A stretch of 64,000 nucleotides of DNA from Sipunculus nudus (Eukaryota; Annelida; Sipuncula; Golfingiida; Sipunculidae), in NCBI GenBank assembly GCA_026874595.1, contig CM049319.1, forward strand, positions 3,748,601 through 3,812,600, written 5' to 3'. The notes under the pieces were generated by a model that was not told the origin of the DNA, did not search any database, and saw only the letters and a program-made list of their open reading frames with translations. Every line of letters begins with the position of its first letter. Positions within the stretch are counted from its first letter, which is position 1. A program made the translations under genes and the position numbers. Shown in pieces: positions 48,597-61,141 of this stretch.

Positions 48597-49199
48597 GAAC
48601 CCCCCCCCCCCCCCCGAAATAATGACAACCTCTCTGATTCTCTAAACAACCCCTCCAACCCCCCAACCCCCCTTTATGCCCCCCTTGTCATAGGACCTGC
48701 CGTTGATTTACAATAGTGTTTTAATTAATAGCTGGTCGAGACTTAGGTCCCAAAACAAAGTCCCTTTCTCAGAATATTATTATTTCTGTCATCCCACCAC
48801 ATATTATGAAACACTTTAATTATATTTAAATATAAGTTAATTTGTATTAATTATAATGTCCATTAATTTTAAACATTAAAAAACACGAGATAAAGTTTGT
48901 GCCAATTCCATAAGGCATTAGTTGACACATAAGGCACTAGTTGACACATAAGGCACTAGTTGACGCATACCCAATCTAAATTTCCTTAATATGAGACGAA
49001 TGATTGAAATATTATTGAGGAAAATATTCAGAAACTATAAACTGGTGGACAGAATTATCTCGAAATTTAAAAGTAATTGTCTTTTATCAACCTAAAAAGT
49101 GAGGCGGAGGGGAAGACACTTTGCTCCGTCCCCCCCCCCCCCCCCCATACCCCCTAAAAAATGTATTACCTGCTCATTGGAAGCCCTTACAATTTGGCA

Positions 49200-49975
49200 A
49201 GAAATAATCCCCTTCCACTACATCTTGAAGGATCTGACGTTGGACCTAGCAAATCAGTGCGGAATCTTTGGGTCATCTTAGAAGACTCAACACTCAATTA
49301 AGACAATCATATAACATCGATTTGTAAAACTGCAAACTTCCACTTGCGGAATATTGGAAAGATAAGAAAGTATCTGACGCAGGAAGCAGCAGAGCATGCA
49401 GTTCATGCCCTAATCACATCAAGGCCGGACTACTGCAAATCCATTTTATATGGTTAGTGCAGTTAAATAGGCTACAACGAATTCAGAACAATGCGGCACG
49501 TCTCGTTACAAAGACAAAAAGACGTGAACACATTACTCCAGTATTACATTTACTACATTGGTTGCCAATAAAACAGAGGATCTTATATGAAATTTTGATT
49601 TTCACCGACTGTGCCATTAACTAGATCGCTCCTGAATACATATCGGAATTGATATCTATTCATCAGCCTAGTCGTACTCTAAGATCAAGTTCCAGTATTG
49701 TACTAGTGCAGCCTAAGTCACGAATCTTTTCATATGGTGTTAGAGCATTTGCATGTGCCGCACCATTAAATTGGAATAAGTTACCAGCTAGCATCAGAAA
49801 TGCTTAATCCCTCAAATGCTCCAAATCAAAGTTGAAAACATATCTGTTTGCATGTGCTTACTTGTAATGATTTTAAATATCTAGGATTTTATTTTAAATT
49901 ATATCATATCGTGTGCTATTTTATGTAATGCGCCTTGAGCGGTTTTATTAATGGATATGTTGCGCAATTTAAATA
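49200..49975 (+). pseudogene. decayed LINE reverse transcriptase C-terminus and 3' end
   Basis: Plus-strand fragments read VRNLWVILEDSTLN, ICKTANFHLRNIGKIRKYL, HALITSRPDYCKSILYG, LQRIQNNAARLVTKTKRREH, PVLHLLHWLPIKQR, APEYISELI and APLNWNKLPASIRNA. This is the terminal polymerase region of a CR1/L2-like non-LTR retrotransposon. It is broken by stops (for example TAG at 49623) and a frameshift near 49455. A GCGCCTTGAGCGG-type 3' tail ends at about 49975. It is on the opposite strand to, and a different family member from, the LINE at 41470-42240. Confidence 0.78.
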
Positions 49976-50506
49976 AATATATGCTTATGTTTATACTTTT
50001 AAGTGTTGGCGACGTCTCCCTGTCCCCTGAAACAAGGCGCATGGTTCAAAAACGCTTTCAATCAGTGTGTAATTATTGCAGTTTAAGATTTGAAAGTTGA
50101 TCGAGTATTAACGTCAGTTTAACTTCAGTTTTTGTTATACCTCGGAATTCTTCATGCCCGGTTATACAACCACAGTTGAACTGAAGGCAGGAAATAAACA
50201 CTGATGAGCTCATGCAATAATGTGAACTTATAATACTAAAATACACATTTAACTGAGAGAATCTCTAGTAAAATTTCTCCCCCCCCCTACCTCTTTCCCT
50301 GTCTGTTTCTCTGTCTGTCTTTCTCTCTCGCTATCTCTCTCTTTCTGTCTCTCTCTCTCTGTCTCTCTCTCTTCGGAAATGGTGATAATTCACAGGCGGT
50401 CTTATTATAGACAGGTCAATTATAACCAATGTGAAAGCTTCTAGTTGTAGTCTTAACAGACAGGTGGTCATATTAGACAGGTATAATTTCAGAAAGGTTC
50501 CACAGT

Positions 50507-50509
<3 letters not shown>

Positions 50510-50573
<64 letters not shown>
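50510..50573. repeat. TA microsatellite
   Basis: About 30 TA units, preceded at 50280-50375 by a C- and CT-rich tract with many TCTC and TGTC words. Confidence 0.9.
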
Positions 50574-50577
<4 letters not shown>

Positions 50578-52461
50578 TGACCAATTTCTCTTCAATTGGA
50601 CCGGAACGGTTAATTGATTTAAAACATGAAAGGAGTAAAATTGATTTCCTGCATCATGAATACTGCGCTTCAATCACCCGCACTTTTTTTTCACCTATAC
50701 TAGTGTCATCCAGAGCCGTCGCAAGTACCATAGAGTTACAATCAGACAACCATTATATTAACTCCATGCCTTTCACAGATTTCTTCCGTTTAAGCGTACT
50801 TTATCAGGCTGTCCTCAGTTTATAAAAAGAGAAAATAGCAGGCCTGTGACGCCCCAATCTCCACCAGAGGTCACTACCGCTACGCCAATATTACAATGTA
50901 ACTCTGGTTGTCGCCAGCTTTTTCAAGCATCGGACTGGTATAAATTCGCAGGGGCTGGTAGAGGATTAAAGATTGGGGGGAGGGGGGGGGGGGCGTCCCT
51001 ACATGAAGTCCCTACATGAAGCGACAGAGGCAAGTAGGGACGGTCACGGGTTAGCAGCAATTCGTCTCCGCTATTAAGAGTCTTTATCTGTTTGACATAT
51101 TTTTTCATTTTGTAAAAGGTGGGAGGTACCTAGATCCGTCCCTGAAGGCGTACGTGTAACCTTTTCATAATGTCCACTTACTGACGATTTCCACGTGTAT
51201 TCCTGACATGATTATTTTACGCCAGTTTTCTTATGACACGATCAGGGATTCATCCTTAATATTTCTTTCACAAAATATTTCAGTAATATAATCAGCAACA
51301 GCTAAAAAAGAAAACCGACTTTTCAAAAGAGAGGAGAACGCCTTGATATTGTTTTGTTTCAATAACTCTTGAATACGTAAACCCTTTTCCTTTATCATTT
51401 TGTCAGAATGCAGCAGTGCGTAATTTTCTAGGATTTTCATGACAAAACCACAATATCCTCCTGCGTCTCTAACTCAAAGAATCTTTTTCACAGGTCAGCC
51501 TGCCTGTTGCACTTGTTACGAGCGCCGTTTTGAGACGGTCCCCTGATTTTCTGGGAAAATTGAGGCAGCTCTCTTCAAGGTTATCAAACTGAGCAGTCGC
51601 GAAGCACTCGGCTTGGTTCATGTCACACAGTTATGTGTGAATGATATTCACTATTATCGACGAACTGTAACGTTACTCGGTATAAAAAATTCAAAACTCT
51701 GCGCTTTAATCGGTGTCGGTAGTTGCCAGGTGCTAAAAATTTACGAAGAACTAAGTCACCCATTAAACGCCCCGGGCACTTAGAATTTATTTAACACAGT
51801 TTGGTGGATAGACACGACTCCAGGTATTATCTCCCTATCCAAACATTTGACATACATTTGTATTGAAATATAAGTCATTCACCACTGTTTCTTTTAGCTA
51901 GACTAGTATGGAGACCATTTTGGTTTTGTAAAAAATCATGCATGCATAAATGTGGGACATAGACTGGTATCAAATATCACACAAAGCGAAATACCTTCCA
52001 AGGTGTCTTATGGGTGTATATAATGCAATATGGTAATGATTAATAAATATATTTATTGATGCAAGGTCTATCCTGAAGGCGGTTGAAAGAGTGTCTAAAC
52101 TGTTCCCGGATCACCCTGAATTATGGCAACAACAGTTCATTATTTAAGACTTCCTTTCGGTGTCAGACTAAATTATAGCCTACCATCCTTATAATTATTA
52201 TGTCCCATACCTCTGGACCTCACTATACAACTATACTCACAACTAAAGGCATATTGTTGCAATAAAACTAATGTTTGGACATATAGTCACACAGAGGCAA
52301 CTGGCTGATCCAATAATTAAAATCTTATCCTGCAAAAATTTCAAATTAATTTCGACGTATTTACACACTCCACTTATACTTTTTTTGTTCCCAAGAAGTG
52401 TAGCATAAAGCATAAATATGTACCCGTATATTTCATAGACAGTAATTTCGTATTACAAGTA

Positions 52462-53267
52462 CAGTAGAACGCCTGTATTACGGTCACCATCGGGACTTGA
52501 TGAAAGTGGCCTTAATACAGGAGTGGCCGTTATACAGGACTTGACCAGTAAAGGGGGGTTAAAGTGTAACACGAAACCAAGTTCAACTCTTTATTACTAT
52601 AAAAAAAATAAACGTATATACAGAGCATAATTAGTATAATAACTGTTATCAATAAAAAAATAAATAAAATATTTACAATCACGTCATAGTAATTAGGACA
52701 GAGTGTGCGCAACATTTTATACATGTAACAATGTTTGTTTTGCATTCATTATTATTAATTTATGTGTAAATTGTGCGATGTTTGCCGCACTTTTTTTCGT
52801 TTGATGTACGTGTTCTCAAGGACATTAAAGAAAGTTTAAAGATCCACAGTTTGCCTAACGTTTTACTGATGACATAATCATCGGGACCCGCTGGTTGTCA
52901 TTTGTTAATTAAATGATAAACACCTTGTCAAACAACTCAGTCACGGTAGAGTGGTTACCTTTATCTGGGCACTCATTAATAGACAGGAATATGTGAGAGC
53001 GGACACTTGTGTTATGATATTGAGGTCAGAAGTGGCCGCTCGATTTGTTGAGCCCATGTCACGGAGTCACTGCCCCTGACCGTAATTGAGGCGTTTCTTG
53101 GCCTGCGGGACCGAGATACCTGGCCGTAATACGGAATAGAGAAGTGACCGTTATTGACAACAAAATGATTATGAAATATAACGGTCGAAAATTCGGGACC
53201 GGAAAATCTGACCGTAATAGACGTATTGACCGTTATTGAGGCGTGGCCGATAGCAGGCGTTCTACTG
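52462..53267. mobile_element. 806-bp pogo/Tigger-like non-autonomous element
   Basis: Termini CAGTAGAACGCCTGTATTAC and, inverted at the right, GGCGTTCTACTG, inserted between TA dinucleotides (52460-52461 and 53268-53269) as for Tc1/mariner/pogo elements. Subterminal segments carry repeated GACCGTAAT / ATTACGGTC words in both orientations, so the ends could fold back. No transposase frame remains; the longest frame inside is AT-rich and unconvincing. Confidence 0.75.
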
Positions 53268-54090
53268 TATAATAAAAACCATGTGGACTTGCCACCGTAG
53301 TTTCATGAACATGAATACAGCAAAGTATTTGATCTGATAAAGAGTGCGCATTGTTTGTAAACTCACATAAAGCAAACATTTATGCCCGCGACTCATTAAA
53401 TACCGGTTCATTAAAAAAAAATGAAATGCTTTGTGCAAACTGTTACTTAGGACAAAAATGACAGGGGGAGTGTTTATACTGACACAACGCCGTGCTTATG
53501 TTGGAGATGTTGTCAAGTGGCTGACAAATTCACCAGTATCATAAAACGGGGTTATAATTTTGGGGCCCTTTGTATACCCACGTATGCACCTGTAAGATGA
53601 AATGGAGTGAATACTCTGCTTGAAAATGTTCTTAAAATTTGCCGAGCGCCATTCAAGAGCCTTTTGTAAAATTGTTATAGGTCACAAGACTAGATATCAA
53701 ATGTGTCTTTGATTACTGACAACTGGATAGACCAATTAGAATACATTTTTTTACTGAAATCGAGTAATTAAGAAGAAGTAAGTAAATATTCTAAATTTGA
53801 TTTAAGATATTCGAAGTGTTGATTTTCAGGGTGAAGAGGTCTGGTCCCAGGGGCGTCTTAACGCATGGATCCAGTGGAGACTTCTATTGGGGCCATAAGG
53901 GTATATAGGGGGGCCCATGCACGCAAATATACTTGGTGTTTGAAACGGGTAAGAATATCCAGCGCATTATAAAATAATTTCTTTACGGGGCAAAACGTCT
54001 ATCATACGTTAGAATGGTATAAAATAAGTTATTTATTTATATTTGTTCATTAAAGTCCCATATCTGCCCACTGTCCAACAAGCTGCTCAG

Positions 54091-54123
<33 letters not shown>

Positions 54124-54785
54124 ATATTTAGCAATAAATGTTCTAGCCCAGTTCCCGTGCATTCTAACTCCGCTATGCTCCCCTCTGACGGAGCCATGAA
54201 GAAGACTCATATTTCAAACTAGAGACATTCCAATCAACGATGCAATTGTGATATCTCGGCTAGAAAGTGTAGAATTTAATAAAAAAAGACCTCGATTAGG
54301 GCTATCTACTGCATGAGTGCAACCACCTCTGGCACCTGGCTTTTTAGTTTTAAGCATGCTACATTGCTTGTACAGAATAAAAGATATAGTTGAAGAAAAC
54401 TTAGTACATTGTATTTCCTTATTTGGTTATTAGGTGCTCAGGGTGCTCTAGTGTATGATGGTATAGCCAACAATAAAGGAGAACGTTCCTTTACGAGATT
54501 TAAGTTGATTAAGAATTAGCCTCGAGGTACAATGGAAAAGAAACATGCAGAGTTCAAAATGAATATCCTTAAATGTGGAGACCATTAAAATTCAGATAGT
54601 CATAAAACAACTTTCTTAAAAGAGTTTACTAAAGTGTAGTTGAAGCTAAAGGCTTTTTAAAAAGTAAACACATGTATTCTTAACTTGAATCTATTTGAAC
54701 CTATAGCATTGTTTTCAACTACAATTCTTACACGTTTTAGTATAAGTCCCAAGGCTGTGTCAATGGTGCATTAACCTTCTTGCAG

Positions 54786-54975
54786 AAGCGGATCCGGGGG
54801 GGGGGGGGTCCTGGGGGTCCGGACCCCTCCTTTTTCATCAGAAACGTTTTTTAAGGGCTTCAGACAAAATTTTGCGGCCTGCCCCCCCCCCCCCCCTTTC
54901 CATACCTGGGGACCTTTTTTAGGGTTTTCATTAGTCCTCCTGGTTTCCCCCCCCCTTTTTCCTAAACCCCCTTTT
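54786..54975. mobile_element. G/C-run MITE-like repeat, copy 1
   Basis: Begins AAGCGGATCCGGGGG and shares with 60930-61141 a series of words: GGGGTCC, GACCCCTCC, TTTTTTAAGGG(C/T)TTC, TTTTGC(A/G)GCCT and GGGACC. It contains long G and C homopolymers at 54796-54808 and 54882-54896. No coding potential. Confidence 0.5.
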
Positions 54976-56724
54976 CCCCTATTCTTGTGATAATTAGCAT
55001 AATCAGTTCAAAGGGGTGGACCATCAGGGCTGCCGTTAGGTCAAATCTTTCCTGTGCACTACAAGATTTTGCTCAAGATTTCATTACAGATAAAAATTGA
55101 GCACAGGGATTTATGCTAACAGAGAGAGAGTTTGGGTTTCAATAGAAATGTGTTTGATTTAAAAGAAATAATTATAAAAATATTTTGTTCAACCTCAATG
55201 TCTGAACAATTGTGCAAACAAGTAGAACATAATCTAAAGAACTTTTTAAAAGTGATATGACTGTGGATACTTTAACTCTCTATGAACAGGGCGACGACTT
55301 ATAATCTTAATGTTCAGAAAGAACATTTGAATACCAGAATGTCCCGTGTGAAGATTTGAAGACCAAATGATCGCTATGAAACGTGGTCCGAATGTCCAAA
55401 TGAGAAACCTTGTATATTGATGTTCAAAGTGTCAGTTGTACAATTGTCCAAAATGTCCATTTATTACTCTGAATAATTTAAATTGGCGGCTCATGTGGCT
55501 AGATGTTAAATTAATATTCCAATATTCATAACCGCCTGTTTGTGCGTCAGTAATAAAGTGGTCTGAGAGTTCTTCGCCTGATCCAATAATGACTCAGCGA
55601 CCACTCTGCGAAAATATAAATATTTCATGAACGAACAAGTCTGAAGAAGGTTGCAGGTTAATAATTAACAAAGACGAGGGTTTTGGGTACACCTGGTACA
55701 ATACTAGATAAACCTGATTGCATGGCCAGTTGTATAGGTACAATACTAGATAAACCTGATGGCATGGCCAGGTGTATAGGCCCTATATTTTTATTAAGAC
55801 TATTCTTCACGTGGATTCTCTGCTGACTAATTGATTGGATCAACTTTGCTGAAGTTCGATTGTTTTTATAAGTGTGATCTAAATTTGTTATTTATTATAT
55901 GTGTTGACCCATTTATACACCTACACCTATTGTCAGCCAGGTATACCGTGTATTCACTACCCTTTGAACAACACTATGTACTTTGCTATAGGTAAGCGCG
56001 TGTATCCCTGTGACTGTAAAGTGAACACATACCCACGTCTGCGTGTCTTGCATTATCAGTGCACTATAAACCAACAATCTGGGTGAACAACTCGATGAAG
56101 ATGGCGTCCTCTTGCACGGGGACCTGAATTCTACAGGTATTGTATCTTGACTGTGATGTGTATGTAACTCCTCAATCCTGACATGGTTTATTTTTTTTTT
56201 GGTCTTTTAGTATCCTGGACCTTGCTGTATTATCTATATATATAGAACCTCTCATCCGTAACGTTTAAATAACACCGATGTTTTGGTGGATGGTTATGAA
56301 GACGGCTAAGCATGGGACATGATATATTTACAGTGTACACATGGCGTCACAGAATCTAGGGTGTACTTCACCTGGTGCCGTCGAATGTATTAATTAAATT
56401 TTGAATATTTCTGATATAATGCCATTTCTCGAGTTTTGCTCGTGTGCCTGGTCAGGTCTCAAACAACAAAACAGTTCATGATTAGAAAACTAAACTCATT
56501 TTAATTATCTTTTCTTACCCCGGGGCACATATTCCTGCAAATAATCCTGATATTGGATTACAGTTTAGGGTATCTAGTATACAAACCAACAAAAACAAAC
56601 AAATAAAACACAATTTACAGTATGGAGCGTCTGGTAAATTCTATCTAAGTCCCACAGAGCCACCTTTTATAGATATTGTGGTGATATGTCCTTAATAATT
56701 TGGGATATCTCAAGTAATTCTTAC

Positions 56725-57175
56725 CTGGTAGTCGAGTCCAACATTTTGCGGACTTGGACTCGAACATGAAGGACTCAGGGGCTGTATAGTCCAGGCCACA
56801 TGAGTTCAAGTCCGATTCAAGGCCACTTGAGTTCAAGTCTGAGTCCAGGCCACTTTAGTTCGAGTTCGATACAAATCTTCCTTTATATTAAAAGATATTG
56901 AAACAGGAAACCTTAGATTACCCTAACTGTATTTTTATATTAATTTATATATATATATATATATAGCCTTTCTTCTAATATTCTGTTATAAGTTGGCGCA
57001 TGTATACAAGTCTTCATTTATTTGAAAGAGCTTTTCTTTTTCTGCTGGACTAGAGATTAACATGGCCTGATTTCTCGAGTCCTTACTTTTAGTCCAAATA
57101 TAATTCCGAGTCAAGGACCCTCGAGTTCAAGTCCGAGCCCCGAAAAAAGTGGACTCGACTCCGGTCTCGAGTCCT
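56725..57175. repeat. fold-back repeat built of ACTCGA/TCGAGT words
   Basis: The words GAGTTCAAGTCC, GGACTCGA and CGAGTCC recur many times in both orientations at 56725-56875 and 57060-57175, around a central AT-rich spacer with a TA microsatellite (56944-56964). The right edge CTCGAGTCCTACATCAC is complementary to the left GTAGTCGAGTCC. It has the look of a MITE with extended sub-terminal repeats. Confidence 0.55.
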
Positions 57176-59292
57176 ACATCACTATTATATACACTACCTT
57201 ATCCAGGAATGATCGGGCTGCCACTTTTACTAAGCCACCCAATACTGGCTAACAAACAGGGTGAATGTGTGTTATAAATCAGCCAGCTTCGCTGACAGAG
57301 GTAACAACCTTGTTCTGTATAAATTCATTACGCTGTTTTATCTTCCAGCGCCTGGTCATTTGTCCTTACGGAAATGGAAATTACTTAAATGATAAGAAAA
57401 GTATAGACGATACTATTTTCCTTTAAAAAGCATTTGCGTCACATTTATAAAAAGATTTTACTCAGCTGCATGATGATAGGTACAAGTATTACCTGAGAAC
57501 TGTCTAATTAATTGCTAATGCAAACACAACAAAAATGTACATGGTTGGACGAGGATAGTTATCAGTACTTTAAATTAAAAATTAACTTGCCATGTCAAAG
57601 CTACATTTGGGGCCACTCAGATTATTCCATTCAAATCCGATTCCGTTTCCAATTCAATAATTTTGCGAAAATACAAAGTTGTTGAAAATATATTCATTCA
57701 AATTAAATTTTAATCATTTTATTCAATTTAAATTCAGATACACTTCGCAGTATTTGGCAGTATAATGCAGTATTATGATAAAAAAAAGGTTGCTCTGCAA
57801 AGTGCATTCAACAGCATTTCTGATGCCTTCTGGAGAAAGAGATCAACTCTAGTCAAATATATATAGATATAGAGCATGCCTTTTTTTAATATGATCTGAT
57901 GGCAGTATACGTAGGAAAATGTGAGAGTTGGAATATTTATCCATCAGCAGATTCACATTGCGGTTCAATTAATTTTTATTTCATTCAGTTAAATTTCAAT
58001 ACATTCAAATTTTCTTTAAATTTGAACTCAGTTCTAATTCAATGATTATTCGATGTCAGTGTGAGTTTGTGTGTGTGTGTGTCATTAATACTTTCACCTG
58101 ATTTTACTGTAACAAATAGAAAGCAACAAAGAAATCTTTTTCAGGGTTCTACTTATATCCGAATTTGTAAGCTCTATAAGTTTCATTAGTTAAACGTTTT
58201 GTCAATCCACGAAATCCATCGCTTCGATAAAATAACATCCGTGGCAAAATTCGGCGGGGATAAGTCAGAGCAGACGATTTGTGCAGCAGACGTGCATTCT
58301 GTCACACGTAGCGAGTCAGGCCGACGTTTATCAGCGTTTAAATCTACTGTGTTCTCCAGGGTTTACGTTTTGTGCTGACAAGAACGAGAGCTTCAAACCA
58401 GGAAGTTAAACCTGCGTTTCTCCTGCTACTTTGATCACCTTGCGGTCTAATTGTTTTCTGTCACCTGCTGAAACCATGGCATGAAGCTTTTGTTAAAGTT
58501 AATACCAGCGAGTGTTATTATAACCTATGTGTGTGAATTCAGTGCAGCTGCAAGGAATACAACGTTACATCTGTGTGTTTCATAAACCTTGCTCTTGGCG
58601 TTGCTAGGTAACAAATTGCTGAATAGGTTTATTTCGCACTGGTTTGTGAAAGTGAGCCCAGGTCACGTGCTTAAAACTGACCTCCAATGGATAGAATAGC
58701 GAGGATATTATATCTAAACCTGTGAGAAAATGCATATACTCTCTGTATAACTTGGCTGTTATTGATATAATAATTAAAAGCCAACTGGAAGGAATGGTAC
58801 CAGGGATTTTCTTGTCAACCTAAACAAAAAACATCAAAAGTTCATCATAATGGTCTTACAATTGCGGATCTAATTTCTGAAAAAGGTGTCATCGGTTTTA
58901 ACCTTAATTTAAGGCTTAAAGTGTCCGTGATATTTAATATCAACAGCATCGTAGCGGACATATATATTGAAAGAAAAGGGTCTCATTGAAAGATGTGATA
59001 ACAATATTAACAGCCTGTGATACGTTGTGCCCACAACAACAACAGCAGATCATCTGAATGATCTTACCAGGGAACTGTGCCAGCCAGTATTGACCACTCT
59101 GTTTGGGTAACTACGGTCAAAGGTACACCACAGGACGGCAAGCATGCCACACGAGGCCGCAGCGTACCGAAACATATCATGTATAGTTTACCTTCGACGT
59201 TAACATACTTTGGAAGACGAGCGATTTATAATTGTTAATTCCTTCTTTTTCATTTTAAGGGACTGGCACCAGTGATGTGAGTGACAGATAGC

Positions 59293-59466
59293 ATGGCCGC
59301 CAGATGTCGCCGCGTGTCCTTGGACAGCCTCCGGTTGCGCGACCTGTTTGAGGATTTGTCTCTGGGTAGACACATTATAAATGAACTTGATAACCTCGAC
59401 GACCTTCAGTGGCACGACTGGAGAGGCCTGATACACAGGTGTGGGTTGCCTGGCAACGCTGTCGAG
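59293..59466 (+). CDS. second death-domain gene, coding exon 1
   Basis: 58 codons from ATG 59293 to donor GTCGAG|gtgatt, phase 0. An acceptor (ctttttcattttaag, ends 59259) sits 33 nt before the ATG, so an upstream noncoding exon is expected. The protein starts MAARCRRVSLDSLRLRDLFE and contains LQWHDWRGLIHRCGLPGN, a death-domain first half. It aligns with the SEFIR adaptor exon 1: both start MA-x-R and share the DWRGL core, with four extra residues here. Whether a SEFIR domain follows beyond the window is unknown. It could equally be a stand-alone death-domain adaptor. Confidence 0.78.
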
Positions 59467-60403
59467 GTGATTTATCTTTCCTGTTTCCTGTTCAATCTCA
59501 AGAATATTAGAAATGGGGTTGTGCTGTTTTATATAAGGTTATTAATTATTCATATAATTGTAAAATAAATGTATCTACTGATATGAATTAATTATAAAAT
59601 TCGTGTAAAGTAATTATTTACATAATATTTATTAACTAAAATAAAGTACTTTTTAATGTTTCCTTTTCCCCTTTTATTATGCGGATGAAATTTAGATGGT
59701 TTTATGTATAATAATATGTAAATAAAAATTATTACACATTATTTACATAGCACTCTATGCACCAAAGAGTGTTCGAAAGTGCTTTACTATGTACATTTCT
59801 CATATGATAATAAGCATAAAACCCGATACAGGTGACTGTCAAAATACACATTACACAGTGACTAAATCCTATTCAGTATAACCTGAAAAACATTACAAAT
59901 ACTAAAAAACCTGGACTAGACAAGAGAGAATAATAAAAGAAGAAATTCAGATGTCAAACAGAAAACGTTAAAAACATATAAATTCATTTGTGTACAACTA
60001 TAAATCAATGCAGGGAATATGTATGTTCAAAGCAGAGCTTACAAATAGGTTTGATCATTTTTTTTTAAACTAAAAAGTGCTTCTGCTTCAGGAATGCTGC
60101 TAGGAAGCTTATTCCTAAGAAGTGAATATTATTTAATCGTATCATAGTGATAGTCATCTTTATTTTGTTGCAAAGGACATTGGCATCTCGCGACAGTACA
60201 CCCAAACATTAGGTGTGTTAACAAAACCGATGTTCAGTTTAAAGGTACTGTTCCATTTTGTGTTTTTGAGATCACTTAAGAGGTGCCATTAAATATTTCA
60301 AGATTCTACACATGGCAGTAGATAAAAACAAGCTTTATTAAGTTCAGTGTATGTAAAGCATTTTCCCCCTCTTTTTTTAAAAATGAACCTTATTACTTTT
60401 CAG

Positions 60404-60566
60404 CTCGTCCAAAACAGGAGCAGGAATTTCCATCATGCGAGTCCCACCACCACCCTCCTTCAGCTTTATCCGCGCGTCAACGACATCTCTGTCAGACGGT
60501 TCCTGCGGTATCTGGAGGAAATGCATTGCAACGTGCTTGTGAAAAAAATTGAATCAACATTATGCA
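60404..60566 (+). CDS. second death-domain gene, coding exon 2
   Basis: 163 nt between acceptor tattacttttcag and donor GCA|gtaagt, phases 0 to 1. It encodes LVQNRSRNFHHASPTTTLLQ, then LYPRVNDISVRRFLRYLEEM and a last helix HCNVLVKKIESTLC. Length, phases and helix pattern equal those of the exon at 34132-34294 (LVRSRAKNMNHGS, ISEFLEIMKGI), so the death domain is complete at residue 112. The GTCT/CT microsatellite begins just inside the following intron. Confidence 0.82.
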
Positions 60567-60573
60567 GTAAGTC

Positions 60574-60595
60574 TCTGTCTGTTTGTCTGTCTAGC

Positions 60596-60650
<55 letters not shown>
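60574..60650. repeat. GTCT then CT microsatellite
   Basis: About ten GTCT units followed by about twelve CT units, beginning seven bases after the donor of death-domain exon 2. Confidence 0.95.
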
Positions 60651-60657
<7 letters not shown>

Positions 60658-60929
60658 ATATAAACACATCAACGAATATAATAGTTTAGTTAGTACGTAA
60701 GTATATTGTAATAGTATTATGTACACGATTGAAATTCAGATGTCTCGTTTAATCGAACAGCCCCCTCCCCAATTTCTTCTCTACCATCAATTACAACTGC
60801 GCAGGCTTGCAAAACGATGGACAGCTACATCTTCCGTCCATATAGAAAACTAAATCTTCACGAAGGAAACTCGAAGAGCTGCCCTGGTGTTGACCGAGCC
60901 AAGTGCAGCAAACATTAACAGAAGCAAAT

Positions 60930-61141
60930 CGAGACGCGGATGGGGGTCCCGGGGGGTCGAGACCCCTCCCCCACCCCAACCCCTTTTCTACCCCCAGCAA
61001 TTTTTTTAAGGGTTTCCGACCATGTTTTGCAGCCTAGCCGCCCCCCCTTTTTTTCTGGTTCTAGGGACCGTTTGTTAGGTTTTAATCATAAGTCCTCGCG
61101 GGTTGGACCCCTCCTTTACCTAAATCCTTGATCCGCCCCTG
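60930..61141. mobile_element. G/C-run MITE-like repeat, copy 2
   Basis: Begins near GACGCGGATGGGGGTCC and ends TTGATCCGCCCCTG, giving inverted GCGGAT / ATCCGC ends. The interior shares TTTTTTTAAGGGTTTC, TTTTGCAGCCT and AGGGACC with the element at 54786. Non-coding. Confidence 0.55.

Larger units (their letters stand above)
48354..59259. other. intergenic region between the two divergent death-domain genes
   Basis: Together with 47281-48353 this spans about 12 kb with no supported gene. It carries mobile elements listed separately, a 20-bp unit repeated three times (CATAAGGCACTAGTTGACA, 48915-48972), a 43-bp tandem pair (55688-55775), TA microsatellites at 50510-50573 and 54092-54128, and long C or G runs. 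Candidate 5' UTR sequence of the plus-strand gene may lie at 58250-58605, ending GTTGCTAG|gtaaca, but this is weak. Confidence 0.5.
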
